In this document: one piece after another, positions 21,594 through 33,637 of the stretch | Layout of the letters: the number at the start of each line of letters is the position of its first letter | Numbering within the stretch: position 1 is the stretch's first letter | Source: Furcasterigmium furcatum | Taxonomy: Eukaryota > Ascomycota > Sordariomycetes > Glomerellales > Plectosphaerellaceae | Reading direction: 5' to 3' | NCBI GenBank assembly: GCA_001599815.1 | Contig: BCIA01000006.1 | Coordinates: forward strand, 808,961 to 872,960 | DNA: 64,000 nucleotides | The notes under the pieces: generated by a model | What the model was told of the DNA's origin: nothing | Databases searched by the model: none | The model's input: the letters and a program-made list of their open reading frames with translations, nothing else | Position numbers and translations under genes: made by a program

Positions 21594-23357
21594 ATGGCTG
21601 CTAACCCTGAATTTGCCGTGAGCATGGGCAATGACAATGCCCCAGCCCGCGAGCAAAATGAAAACTCGATTCAGGCCGTCGACACGAGGAACGACAACGA
21701 CGAAGTCTTTGAGAAATTCCCTCGTATGGACAAGGTTGACCAGTTCGGTGCCCACGATAAGACTGACCCAAGGGAGATTGCCCTGGTCAAGAAGCTGGAC
21801 TGGTACATTATTGTAAGACAGCCGCTCCCTGTCTCCTGCGATTTCTTTCTTGGAAGGCCTCTGTACTGATACCGCTGCAGCCCATTCTCTGGCTGATGTA
21901 TCTCTTCAACTTCCTTGATCGCAATGCCATGATCAATGCTAGACTCAACTCCTTGGAGGATGATCTCGGACTTGTGGGAACCCAGTACAACACCTGCGTG
22001 TCGATTCTCTTCGTCGGGTAAGAAATAAAACCCCTCGGACGCCCCAAAGCACTCTTGGCTGACCCCCATCGAGGTACATCGTGGGACAGATTCCAAGCAA
22101 CATGATCCTCTCCCGCGTGCGCCCTTCGTGGTATATGGCCGGATTCTGCATGGCCTGGTCCATCGTCAGTCTCCTTACATACCTCGCAAATGACTACGGT
22201 TCCATGATCGCCTGCAGATTTCTGCTTGGAGTCACGGAAGCTCCGGTATGTTTGTCTCTGGGACAACGCTCAAGTCCCTTTTCATTCTCGAGACAGAATT
22301 GTGACTGACAAATAACGCGCCAGTTCTATCCTGGCGCATTGTACATCGTCAGTCTCTTCTACACCCGTAAAGAGGTGGCAACACGCATGTCCCTCTTCTA
22401 CACGGGAAATATTCTGGCAAGCGCCTTCTCTGGCATAATAGCGGCGGGAATTTTCCATGGCCTGGACGGGTCTCTTGGCCTGGCTGGCTGGCGATGGTAA
22501 GGGAGGCGCTCCATCAAAATGTCATGCCAATTTGTGCATGCTGACGAGATGATCCCAGGCTTTTCATCCTCCAAGGTGCCCTCTCGATCGTTGTCGCTAT
22601 CATAGCGCTCTTCCTGCTTCCCGACCACCCCCTGACCACGCGGTGGTTGACCCCCGACCAACGGCAACTGGCCCATAACCGCATCTACGTCGACACCACC
22701 GACCGACGCGAAGGAACCAGCGTGTGGACCGGCTTGCGGGAGGCCTGCGTCGATTGGCGAACCTGGGCCTTCTGCCTTATGTACCACTTCCATCTCGCCG
22801 CGACCGGCTTCCAAAACTTCCTCCCCACGGTCATGGAGACTCTCGGATATCCGACCACCGAGACGCTGGCCCTGACCTGCCCCCCATACATCCTGGCTGC
22901 CATCGTCGCGATCAGCGCGTCGTACTTCTCAGGCCGGTGGAACGAGCGCACGTGGCACATCAGCGTCCTCAAGACCATCGTGATCGTCGGGTTCATCCTG
23001 CCAGCGGTCACGTTCAACCTGCCCGTCCGGATGTTCGGTATTTTCCTCTTCGTCGGCTTCAGCTTCGGAATTAACAACCTCATCCTGGGCTGGGGATCCG
23101 CGACTCTGGGCCAGACCAACGAGAAGAAGGCCATCTCGCTGGCCATGATGAACACGACAGGCGGCCTCGCCAGCATCTACACACCCTACCTGTGGCCCAA
23201 GACCAGCGGGCCGAGGTATCTCACGGCGTGGATGGCCAGCATTGCCTTCTCCATCGGTGTCATTGTGCTGGCAGCGTTCATGAAGTGGTCGCTGATGAGG
23301 AGGAACAGGAAGATGAGGGAGCGCAACCCCGAGGAGATCAACTTCTATGTGTACTAG
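21594..23357 (+). CDS. MFS transporter, Dal5-like anion:cation symporter (ACS) family
   Basis: Plasma-membrane uptake of small organic acids or vitamins; the family includes allantoate, nicotinate, pantothenate and biotin permeases. Model: exons 21594-21812, 21881-22017, 22074-22245, 22324-22496 and 22559-23357 (499 aa). Family markers in order: KLDWYIIPILWLMYLFNFLDR (helix 1), NARLNSLEDDLGL, YIVGQIPSNMILSRVRPSWY (helix 2 and loop), ACRFLLGVTEAPFYPGALY (helices 4-5), WRWLFILQGALSIV (helix 6), then six more helices. The N-terminal ~70 residues are hydrophilic and cytosolic. The ATG at 21594 is in a CACCATGG context. The intron at the G|Y junction before VGQIPSNM is shared with the paralogue at 30256. 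The substrate is unknown. Confidence 0.9.
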
Positions 23358-23797
23358 GTGGCCTTGGCCTATATTGTCGGAATCAGTGTCAGGCTATGCT
23401 TGCTTGTCTTTGCTGTCGGCAAGGCACGTGAGTTCGCTTTGCACCGTTTCTGTTCTCGGTCAAAGGGATTTGACGATGTATGGGAGAGACCTGACGTCTC
23501 ATTCGGGTCATTCCGCTCCCCTCGGCCGGTGGGATGAATGAGCCAAGAGCTCTTGGAAGAATGTTTGTCCTTCGCTTCGGCGAAATGGTCACTTTTGCCG
23601 AAACCACTCCATTTCCCCAATGACAATTACCTGCCGAGCAGGGATGGGCCAATCATATTGCACCCTCGGTCTCGGGAACAAGTTTTGAAGCCGAATCGAA
23701 TGACGTTGATGAGAACTTGGCTTGTTGTACTTCTTTATAATACCTAGAGGGCATCCCTTTTATCTCGCCTCCAAAGCTCCAAAAGTCCAGCAACGAA
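23358..23797. other. Intergenic stretch with a TATA-like element
   Basis: About 440 bases. TATAATA at 23736-23742 lies 56 bases before the ATG at 23798 and could be the core promoter of the carrier gene. Nothing else is recognised. Confidence 0.45.
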
Positions 23798-25108
23798 ATG
23801 TCAACAACAGCGGTACAGACGTTTGCCATCAGCGACGCCCGTGATGGCCGGGATGGGCCTCGAGATGGCGAGGCGCAGGGGGGAAACCACCTGGCGCCAT
23901 CTGCCACGCCCTCCGCGTCGAGCCGAGCAGCATCGCGATGGGCGATATTGCTCGCTGCCTTTGGAATCACATTCATCGCTGTGGGAATGCCGAATTCCTT
24001 CGGGGTGTTCCAGCAGTACTACGAGTCGACATTGTTCCCGGACAAACCGGCCTCGGAGATCATCATCATTGGCTCCCTGTCGTCCAGCCTATACATGATC
24101 CTCGGCGCCTTCACCGGACGATTCGCGGACATCTTTGGGTACCAGGCCGCCCTTTTCACCGGCACAGCGCTCATCGTCGGGGGCCTGTTTGCATCATCCG
24201 TGTCGACTCAGTTTTACCACCTTGTCCTCTCACAAGGGCTGGCGTTTGGACTGGGCACCGCCTTCGTATACTACCCCGCCGTCAGCATCTCTGGCCAGTA
24301 TTTCAGGAGGCACGGACTGGCCAATGGCTTCGTAGTGTCAGGCGGCGCCCTGGGCGGCTGCATCGGACCGTACACGACGCGCCTGATGATCCAGAACCTG
24401 GGACTGCCCGCGACGTTCCGCACCCTGGGGTACATCTCCGCCGGCGTCCTCGCATTCTCCTGCCTGGCCTTCCTCCGCGTGGGTAAGAAAGCCGGGGCCC
24501 GCTCCCGCAAGGTCATGGATCTGGACTTGCTTCGCGACACCCGCTTCCTGGTGATGCTCGCCTCCGGGACCGTGGCCATGACGGGCTTCTTGCCGCGATA
24601 CTTCCTGGTGCCCAGCTCTGCTGTCGCGCAGGGAATCGACACCGGCTACGCGGCGTGGCTCCTCGGGCTGATGAACGGGCTTTCGATCATCGGGCGCCTG
24701 GGCGTCGGTATCTTCGCGGACCGATACGGCAAGCTGACGGCACTGGTGGCCAGTTTCGTTCTCTGCGGCGTCGGACACCTGGCGTTTTGGCTGCCGGCGG
24801 TCATTGTTGGTTCCGACGACGAAAAGCCGGTGGCTCTCATGACTGTTTTTGTAGTTTTCGTCGGGTTCCTGGGCTCTGGTTTCGTCAGTCTGATCCCGGT
24901 TGTCGTGTCGGACATCTTCGGCTCCGAGAACCTCGCGTCGAAGGTCGGCCTCTTGAACAGCATTATGGGGCTGGGCGTCTTTGCAGGGCCGAGCGCCGTG
25001 TATGCGATCGTCTCCGACGGGCGGGATTTCAGTATGGCTGTCTTGTTTTCAGGCCTGCTGATGGTTGTCGGCGGGCTGATGCTCACCAGAACGTACAAGT
25101 ATCTGTAG
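23798..25108 (+). CDS. MFS monocarboxylate-type transporter (SLC16/MCT-like)
   Basis: 436 aa in a single exon, unlike its intron-rich MFS neighbours. After a ~45-residue hydrophilic N-terminus comes helix 1 with AVGMPNSFGVFQQYY, the fungal MCT hallmark ('..G..nsFGvFq.YY'). Then follow IIGSLSSSLYMILGAFTGRFADIFG (helix 2 and loop) and GLAFGLGTAFVYYPAVSISGQYF, also typical. About 12 hydrophobic segments are seen, with a central loop at RVGKKAGARSRKVMDLDLLRD. Such fungal proteins (Mch-like) are plasma-membrane or vacuolar carriers. Several are involved in carboxylate or riboflavin uptake, but the substrate here is unknown. The first ATG in frame was used. The 3' end borders a long gene-free stretch. 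Confidence 0.88.
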   Translation: MSTTAVQTFAISDARDGRDGPRDGEAQGGNHLAPSATPSASSRAASRWAILLAAFGITFIAVGMPNSFGVFQQYYESTLFPDKPASEIIIIGSLSSSLYMILGAFTGRFADIFGYQAALFTGTALIVGGLFASSVSTQFYHLVLSQGLAFGLGTAFVYYPAVSISGQYFRRHGLANGFVVSGGALGGCIGPYTTRLMIQNLGLPATFRTLGYISAGVLAFSCLAFLRVGKKAGARSRKVMDLDLLRDTRFLVMLASGTVAMTGFLPRYFLVPSSAVAQGIDTGYAAWLLGLMNGLSIIGRLGVGIFADRYGKLTALVASFVLCGVGHLAFWLPAVIVGSDDEKPVALMTVFVVFVGFLGSGFVSLIPVVVSDIFGSENLASKVGLLNSIMGLGVFAGPSAVYAIVSDGRDFSMAVLFSGLLMVVGGLMLTRTYKYL

Positions 25109-28100
25109 CGATAAAAGGCCACACAAGACCAGTGTAGAAGCGAACTTTCTCGTGAAATGACCCATTCTCTTCACTATCTGACCGAAATGGCGGTTCCGCA
25201 GGTCTACCCGCGGGTCGCAGATCTGGGCCCGCGGTCCCGCGGGAAGCCTCCGGGCCAAGCCCGACAGATGAGGGACAGGGATAGACACCTACAACCAGCT
25301 CCAAGAACGGGGTCAACCGTTCCGCTTCCATGGGATTATGCCCAGAGCCTACTAGAGGAGACCGAGACGCAGGATCCGGGGTGCAGCGGCGTCCTGTCAG
25401 TTATCCCGTCCTCCACATGCTCGGGTAGATCCGAGGACGCCGAGATCTGGTCCAGTTTGGCGCTCCGCCGGACGGGATATGGGGGACGGGATATGGCGGC
25501 GGAGATGGCGGGGCACGGAGTATGTCCACCGCAACGGACAACCACAATCCCAGTCGATCGGCGTGTCAATACTCGGCTCAGCCTATTTAAGGTTGCCAGT
25601 CTTCGGGAGTCTGGGGTATATCTTGGAATATTCCGCAGTGTAGAGGATAAAACAAGGATCGGGCAGGGTGGATTCGGCCGAGCCCTGAAGCCACGCTCAG
25701 CTAACTTCGTGTGGTTGCTCTCGGCAGCCTGTGGCAATTCGGCAGAATGAAGCAACTGGGGCTCGCCCGTGTCCTGTGTCTGCGTTCGGGTCGATGAAGA
25801 TATGTCCAGGTGGCTTGCAGTCGGTCGAAAGTACTTTCAAGATTCGTGTGATATAGAAGCTGGTTCGGATACGACATGGTGAGAGTCCCCTCAACTCATC
25901 GAAGTACCTGGCGCCGGGTAGGTAGATGGAGATGGTTCTTCACAAGATCGAATGATCGAAGAGCACTACTACATTTGATAGTCAATACTTGAAGAACTTG
26001 CAGCGGAAAATGGAAACCGAGCAAACAGAAACAACTTACACAAACCGGGGAAATGTGCTTCTGCCTTTCCCGATTTATCTGCTAGAGTCAACAAGAGGCA
26101 GGAACCTCACGTAGTTCAAGGATACTGATGGTTTAGATCCGGAGGCTCGGGGTCTTAGGTTTCTGATACACAGCTCTGCGTGTTGGATCGGTGGTTCAGG
26201 AGTCGATGCCATTTTCTGTGGCGAGTGTTCGCTGCTCGATTCTTGAACCAGGATAGAGGGAAGTCGAGGAATAGAAGGCTCGTACGAACAACAGTCTTCT
26301 GGTCGAATGTTCTAACTTGGGGACAAGCTTCAAGCTGGCAATGTCCAAGCTCTGGTATCTCAAGGTCAGCAGTCGTCCAGACACCCCTGAATATCAGTAT
26401 CTTCCTAACCACAACACAGCAATGTCACCACTCGGAACGATGGCGACAGCGAGTGCCTCGGCAGACAATACGCCAAGTCATATCTGTGCCTACTGTTTCT
26501 CTCGGAGTGTAGGCTCTCTAAGCCACGACACTACGCAGTGACGCTTCGGAAAGAAACGGAGATGCCTCCTCCCTTGTCGTGACTTGCTATGCGGATCCAG
26601 ACACCGTGTCTGGAACGGTTCACATATCGCCGCACGTCATCCCGGAATCATTCGGGTTGATACAAGATTCAGATGGAGATTCATTTCCGTGGCCGTGGAA
26701 TCAAGGGAGCATCGAGTTCATCACATGCAAGATGCCAAGATGACAGTCATGGAAACTCGCGGGATGGACCTTTGGGGTGTGCCTCCGGGAGTTTCTCCCC
26801 TCTCTTGTCTACTACCTTGACGTTCATGTTATCTCGGGATTTTAGAAAATCAAATGGCGCCCTTACAAGCTACACCACGACGCAGCTCTGAATTTCCGAG
26901 CATCTCCGGATGATCAACCAGCTGATATGCCTCCACGTCCATTTCTGCCGCAGGAATCTCGAGTCATACACAGGGTCGTGACATGTAGCTGAGCCCTGAT
27001 TGTGACAGCACAAACTCCCTTTGGCATCCAAGTTGCAGTACCACTGGCTTTTTGGATGCGGTCCACGGAGACAATACTGCAGCGTTAACCACTCTCCAAC
27101 GTCGTTGCCGCCGCATCTTCATCCATGAAACCCATGGTGAGAGCTTCAGATGAATTTCTCTGGATCTGCCGGGCTTGGTCCCTCGCATAGCCGCTATATC
27201 ATAAAGCAGTCGCTTTCGTTCGGAGATCGATCCTAGGATCTAGATTTTGAGGCTGGTCTGGAAAGTATTAGCAAACAAGATTGCGTTGCACAAAGCATCC
27301 TGTCATTTGGACGGGATACTGCTTCGGGGACAGCGCGCGCATTGTTTCTTTCGCCCCTGTCTCCTGGACGCTCGCTCGGAACCCGTTGGATGGACCTCTC
27401 TAGCAGACAGCCCTCAACAACAGGGATTATCTGCAATGGTTGAGGCAGTTTCCCCTCTTCGGCCAGGATGACTGGATCAATAGTCGGCGGTTCTCTCCTC
27501 GGTGTTGGCGGGGACAGAAATCAAGGAATCCACCACGGCGCCGTCGCGGAATCAGACCACTGCTTGTTTGTACTAATCCCTCATCCCAGACTCCATACTA
27601 GGACCTCGGATACCTCGCGACCCTTCGAAGTTGTTCTGAGGCCTTCAAAACTTCCGTTCGTGCGAAACGGAGAGAATATCTCGAGCTGCCGAGCCACAAC
27701 ACGGCTCCCTGGCCTCAGCAGTATGTCATGCGAAAAAGGCCCGGAACCGGCAGAATCTCCGTGATCTTTCGCGCCCTCTGGATGGAGCAAAATTCGGCGG
27801 ATCCAGCTCGAGTCATGTGCCGCTTCGTCGCAGCGGTGATGGAGGCGACTGCCAGCACGTCACCGTGGAGCACCTGGATGTGCGCCCGCACAGCGCTCGC
27901 TCAGCTCGCCTCACCGACAGAGACCCCTGTATCATGGTGATCCCGGGACCGAGGGGAGGGGCGGGCCAAGGACGCCACGGGAGCCTCATTCCAGAATGTC
28001 GCTGATGGGCTTCCAAGTGCGGGCTTGGCAGCTCGAGATAGGGGCCGCTAGTCTCTGTTTCAGGGGCTAGCAGAGGACGGACCCGACTGATTGCAGTGCA

Positions 28101-30255
28101 CCAATGCACAACGGCGGCAGAGCGGCGGCCGAACCGCGCTCGTATGTTTGTACCGCTTGTCCTGAGGATTTAGCAGGTTGGCAGGTTGGGGGCACGTTGG
28201 AGACCTCCGCCCCCCAAATCATCTCCCCCACCTCATGTTTGGGTTCAGCGGAGGCGTTTGGATCCTGGAGGGATAAAGAGTTGTGGGAGTGGAGAGGAAG
28301 AAAAGAAGCCGGACGCTGAAGCGGGGGACAGGACTGGGATGTGGGCGGAGGAAGACTCTCGTGTCCAGTCCCCCCTCATCTGTTGTCAGAGATGCCGTCG
28401 AGTTCTTGGAAACGGACGACGGGCATTTATGAGTCCTGAAGATTTTCCTTCGACCTCACTTCCCATCGTGGACGGACAAGCTTTACTGCGTCGCCGGCGC
28501 TTCACAGGGCCGGATGTTGCGGCGCGATCTGCAACGCCCAGGCCTTTCTCGGGAGTTCTGCGAAGGGAAGGGTTGGTGTCTCTACTAGCGCCCTTCTAGG
28601 AACATTCTTGCGTTCCATGCCGCGCTGCTCCCTGCCCAAGATGGCAAAGGAGCCGAGACGGACTTGAGAGTCCGCCCCTGTCGCGAAAAATCTGGCGTCA
28701 CCACCAAGATCCGGTTTAGGTTGATAATCCAATCAGCACATGGGCGGTACTAAGCTTAACGCAATTAAGCACCATCATCCCAAGAACAGTGCTCCCTGGT
28801 CGCCGGAGTCGGCAGCGTTCCGCGAAGTTTCAGCGGGTTTCTGTGCTGGGGGAGTGGTGGCGTTGGCGCCGCGAGTCTTACTATGAGGACCTGATCTTTC
28901 TCACGGAGGATCCAAACCCCCTCCTGTGCGGCTCAAAATCGCAAGACACGGGCTGACGCACGTACAGTGATCTTCGGGAGCTTAACGTCGGCACTCCGGC
29001 AGCCAACCTGCATTTCCAAGACTTCAACATGCGGGCGACACTTTCACCGTGACGTCCCCTCTGAAGATCGCAGACCATGGGGCCAGCTCCTTGCGGGGTT
29101 CTTCTCCCTGGAACGGGGCCCCTGATTCGAGCTCCAGGTTCGCCGCCATGGCCCTACGGAGGAAAAGCGGTGTTCTTACCGCGCCCAGCAAGGACCGAAC
29201 CATGCCATGGAAAACGTGCCCACCCCTGGTCGTTTCTCTCCTGCACACATCTCGCATGTGTATGGATTGAGTCGCACGGCCCATTGCAAGTCCGGCGGCC
29301 AAGGAATGGCTGACGGCGGGCGGCCAAGACCTTCCGCGCCGCCACTACGGGTCGCGCAGGCGAGCGGGAGGGTCTTGGGCTTTTACGGCGAGAATCTCCC
29401 TCCGGCTTGTCCTCGTCTCGCGCGTGTCGAGGAGTCTTGGCACATATATGCAGTGTGTCCCCCCACGCGTGCGGCTCACCGAGCGTGAAGATCTATCGAA
29501 ACCAGGGGCATCACCACCGCCCGACATCTCCCGAGGAGTGTTCGCCTTGTCGTAGTGTGAGGCCAAGACATTCTCGCGATCTCGAGGATCACGGCGTTTA
29601 GTCCGAAGAGTCGGGTGTTAGAGAATCAACAGAGAGACGCAAGATCGGCGTAGATGACAGCTGTTGAGCAGATTTGGCTCAACTCTTCATGTGGACCGCC
29701 GTGTTCTAGCCGCGAGAGGAGTTCCACCGTCATTTTCTTCTGGTCATCACGGCCGTGCTGGTTGGCAAAGAACAGGGCGGCAGGGCTGCGGGACAGGAAC
29801 CCGGCCTCGAAGAGTCTTGCGGTCTGTGTGCCAGGAGGAGCAGTAGTGTAGTCCCCACGACTCCAGTCCACCACTACGAGGACCACCAGGTTGCCACAAC
29901 AAGCACCACTCATATCTCCGCCAACATCAACATGGATGGCTGCCCCGTTTGTCAGAGTATTACGGGCCCTCCTCCATCCTCCAGCGAGGGACTCTCCTCT
30001 CCGCAGCGGGCAGCGGGGACCCCAGAATATTTCCTAAGCCTGTCTCAGGCATCCGGACTCCGTGTATATCTAGCCAGACCTCTCGCCCGGACGCTCATGG
30101 CTTTTCCTCTCTCTTGATTTTCGTGTGAGCTCGCCTTTCCCTGAACGCGTCCTCCCAAGTTGTTCCTCGACATCCCTCTCAACCTTGGTTCTTCCCACTG
30201 CTAGCCAGTTCAACAAGAGAACGGTCTCGCTCCGGGCGAACCAACGACCGCCACC
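25109..30255. other. 5.1 kb gene-free stretch
   Basis: The largest non-coding interval in the window. I found no frame on either strand with family motifs, no plausible exon chain and no tRNA. Overlapping frames on opposite strands at 25157-25755 are long for chance but lack conserved features. A TATTTAAGG at about 25583 resembles a core promoter but leads to no convincing gene. The stretch may contain decayed genes, long-transcript sequence or remnants of mobile DNA. None can be shown by eye. Confidence 0.45.
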
Positions 30256-31987
30256 ATGTCTGTCAACGTTGTTGACGACAAGGAGAAGGGCAGGGGCTCC
30301 GCTGACCACAACGATGTCCCTGTCCCCCTCGCCAAGACGTCCGCCGACACTGTTCATGATGATCCCATCTTCAGCGACCCCGACTACCTCCAGAAGGAGC
30401 GGAAGATGGTCCGCGTCCTCGATTTTACCCTGCTCCCCATGCTCTGGATTCTCTACCTTTTCAACTACCTCGACCGAACCAACGTTGCGTGAGTACCGCC
30501 GCGAGCTAAGAAGGGTTCAGAAACAGAGAATTGTTCTAACTTCCAACGACAGCCAAGCTCGTCTGAACACCTTTGAAGAGGATCTCGGCATCAATGGCAG
30601 CCACTACTCGACGGCTGTCGCGGTTCTCACTGCTGGGTAAGGCATCAATGCCACACCACGCTTCTCCGAGAGCATCACTAACACCAGACTCAGTTATATG
30701 CTTGCTCAGCTGCCCTCCAACATGTTGATCACCAGAGTTAGGCCTGGAGGTGAGTCTTGATCCCTGTTTTCGCGACCTCCATGCTGACAGGTGCGCAGTC
30801 TACCTGCCATGCTGCGCGTTCCTGTGGTCCGGCGTCTCCGCTGCCACGGCCGCCACGAACAACTTCGGATCCCTTATCGCTGTCCGGTTCATCCTGGGTA
30901 TCGTCGAGGCTCCTCTGTTCCCCGGTGCCGTGTACCTGATGTCCTGCTGGTACACCCGTTCTGAGCTCGCCCTCCGCACCGCCATCCTGTACTCTGGCCT
31001 CGTGCTGGCCCAGGCCGTCTCTGGCCTGATCGCCGCTGGCGTCTTCGCCGGCATGCACGGTACCATGGGGCTGGCTGGCTGGCAGTGGCTCTTCATCCTC
31101 GAGGGTTCGGTCGGTGGCGGTCTCGCCATCTTCGCATTCTTCATTCTTCCCGACTACCCTCAGTCCAACACCGGCTCTGCGGCCAAGTGGTCCATGACCG
31201 AGGAGCAGCGCCACCTCGCCCTAGTCCGCATCATGGCCGATCGCGTGTCGGTCAGTGAGGAGGAGCAGACTGTCTGGAACGGTCTCAAGCTGGCCGTCAA
31301 TGACTACAAGATGTGGCTCTTCGTAAGTCTTCCCCAACCAGTCCAGGTGGCAGCCCCATAGACCGGAATCACTAACACGGCAATGCGCAGGTCTTCACCA
31401 ACATCTTCATGACCTCCTCGTACGGCTTCAACAACTTCTTCCCGACGATCGTCAGCGGCTTCGGCATCGGCAGCCGCATCACCTCGCTCCTCATGACCGC
31501 GCCCCCCTACCTCGTCGGCGCCGTCATGTCCTTCCTGGTGGCCTACAACTCCGACCGCCTCAAGGAGCGCGGCTACCACATCTCCTTCAACGTCGCCATG
31601 GCCATCGTCGGCTTCGTCATCTCCGTGGCCACCATCAACGCGCCCGCCCGCTACGCCGCCTCGTTCCTCTACACCTCGGGCTCCTTCTCCGCCAACGCCC
31701 TCGTCTACACCTGGGCCGTCTCGACCATGTCCGCGACCCCCGAGAAGCGCGCCGCCGGCGGCGCCATCATCAACATCTGCGGCCACATCGGCAACATCAT
31801 CTCGCCCTACTTCTTCCGCGACCAGGACTCGCCCCGGTACACCATGGCCATGGTCCTGATGATGTCCTTCGGCGCGCTGACCATCTGCATGGCCAACGTG
31901 CTCAAGTTCCTCCTCGGGAAGGAGAACAAGAAGCTGCAGGACGAGGCGGACCGCGACGGGCGCACCTATGTTCCTTACACTACTTAG
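30256..31987 (+). CDS. MFS transporter, Dal5-like ACS family (second copy)
   Basis: Model: exons 30256-30488, 30553-30636, 30694-30749, 30799-31322 and 31391-31987 (497 aa), all with GT..AG introns that keep the frame. Family markers: FTLLPMLWILYLFNYLDRTN (helix 1), ARLNTFEEDLGI, YMLAQLPSNMLITRVRPG (helix 2 and loop), AVRFILGIVEAPLFPGAVY, WQWLFILEGSVGGGLAIF, and a C-terminal half with SYGFNNFFPTIVSGFG and RAAGGAIINICGHIGNIISPY. The first ~50 residues are hydrophilic. The ATG is in an optimal CCACCATGTC context. It probably takes up a small organic anion or vitamin at the plasma membrane; the substrate is not decidable. It differs clearly from the gene at 21594, so this is an old family pair, not a recent tandem duplicate. 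Its 3' end converges on the TcB-TcC gene. Confidence 0.9.
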
Positions 31988-32518
31988 AGGGGTAGCGTAC
32001 CGGCAGCGGGATCTGCTTCGCCGTGCTGGCGTGCTTTGCTACTGCGGGCACGAAGCATGAGGAGTTCAGAACCAGCCAGGTCCGCTTGTCATGGTGTGAC
32101 TTGCTCCTGGACACAATGTAGTTGCATTGGATTATCGCGTTACTAGGCTCATACCCAGTATAGTGAAATATGACGTTACTTTCGAGCACCAAAACGAGGC
32201 TTTGACTTCATGTACTTGACATGAAGACTTCCGTCTCCTTCTTTACAGCGTGAATTTGTTGTATTGAGCCTCTGAGTCCACGTCCTCGAATGCCAGCCAG
32301 CCCATTTTCGGACAGCCAGCTGCCGCAAAGAATTTGAATAGAAAGTGACGTCCTGAACCTTGTTGACCTCCTGGGGAATATCACCTGCGAAAGTCACATC
32401 CAGCTCATGGGACAGATGACGCTCACAGAACAGTACCGTTTACATTAAAATCATATGATAACGCTAGGACGCCCCTGTGCCAAGTCCCAACTAAATCTTC
32501 TACCTGCCTGAGAACTCC
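31988..32518. other. Convergent intergenic stretch left of the Tc locus
   Basis: About 530 bases between the 3' end of the transporter and the 3' end of the TcB-TcC gene. No integrase, transposase, terminal repeat or tRNA marks the left border of the toxin locus. Confidence 0.5.
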
Positions 32519-33637
32519 CTAAGAACCCCAGCTGATCTTCAGCGCAGCCCCGATAGCGCCGGCCGCTCCTCCGATGGCCGCACCCGCAAGAGCGCCGCCC
32601 GGGCCAAGAGCCAGGCCGATGGTGGCACCCATCACGGCACCCGTTGCCGCTCCGGCCAGCATACCCGCACCGGTCCCGACAACGGCAGCAGTTTCGTGGG
32701 AGCCTCCCGCGCTGGTCACGGCTGCTTCGACCTTGTTGTCGACCCAAGCCCCCACGGCGCCTCCCACGGAGAGTCCGGCGCCAGCGGCCACCACTGGGGG
32801 GTTTCCGGATACCATCATGGCATTCGCCGCCAAGTCCAGGCCGGCGTCGGCTTTCTGGGCCGTCGTAGAACCGCTGTCAGCCAGAGTCGAAACCGCCGAG
32901 GCAGTACTGACGGCTATGCCGACGGCGCCGAGTACCTTTGCGCCCTTCAGGAGCCCCTTGCCCGCAAGCATGGCCAGATCAGCGCTGACGAAGCCGCCCT
33001 GGGACACCGCCCTGGCCGCCTTGGCTGCCGCCTCGCTCTTCTTGACTACACCAGCGACCGTCTCCGTCACGCGGGCCCTCGCCGCGAGGTCGCCTCCCTT
33101 GACGGCGCTGTTGAGTTCCTTCTGGTTGATGATGGCCGACGCCACAGGCCCGTTTCTCGCGGCCGCCAGGTCCGCCATCAGCGCTTCGGAGAAGGCCTTG
33201 AACTGGGGAGAGGCCTGGTCGAACCCGCGCGCCACGACGATCAGGGCCTCGCGCTTGCTGGGCACGCCGGCCAGCTTGCGGATGCCGTTGAGGAACTCGT
33301 TCAGGTGGCCCGAGTGCCGGTTGACCTGGCGGACGTACGCGGCGGCGGCGGCGGCGACCTTCTCGCGCTGCAGGACGGTCCGCGTCTGTCCCTTGGCCGC
33401 CTTCTCGAAGTAGTGCCACATGTTCGTCGTCTTGAGCTCGATGCTCGTCCGCCTCCATTCGGCCACGCCGGTGCGCATCCAATCGAGCCGAGAACCTCCC
33501 TCGCCCGACTTGACCACGACCTCCAATTTGCCCTTGATGTTCACGTCCCGGAGCAGCCGAGCGATCTGCCTCATGGCCTCGTCGTGCCGTTTGCCTGAAG
33601 ACTTCAGCGTCCCCGCGGCGCTCGTAGTCGCCGAGTG
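32519..33637 (-). other. Variable C-terminal (cargo) region of the TcC half
   Basis: Residues 2628-2999, after the second DPSG motif, where each bacterial TcC carries its own effector. I recognise no named effector. Two parts are visible. The first has the spacing RLDWM (D2679) ... SIELKT (E2694, K2696) after a hydrophobic strand EVVVK, which loosely resembles a PD-(D/E)xK nuclease core. The second, about residues 2880-2999, is very rich in Ala and Gly, with GxxxG/GxxxA repeats like membrane-active glycine-zipper segments. Both readings are inference from pattern only. Confidence 0.5.

Noticed and set aside
25157..25755. Overlapping frames of 197 and 139 codons on opposite strands.
   Set aside because: No motif, no clear splice partners and low-complexity composition; not enough to call a gene.
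25109..30255. Possible transposon, tRNA or CRISPR-like array in the long gap.
   Set aside because: No inverted terminal repeats, transposase motifs, tRNA boxes or regularly spaced repeats were visible by eye.
31988..32518. An integration scar or mobility gene at the edge of the Tc locus.
   Set aside because: Neither this border nor 55039-55444 contains a repeat, integrase or tRNA, so the mode of transfer is not recorded in the sequence.
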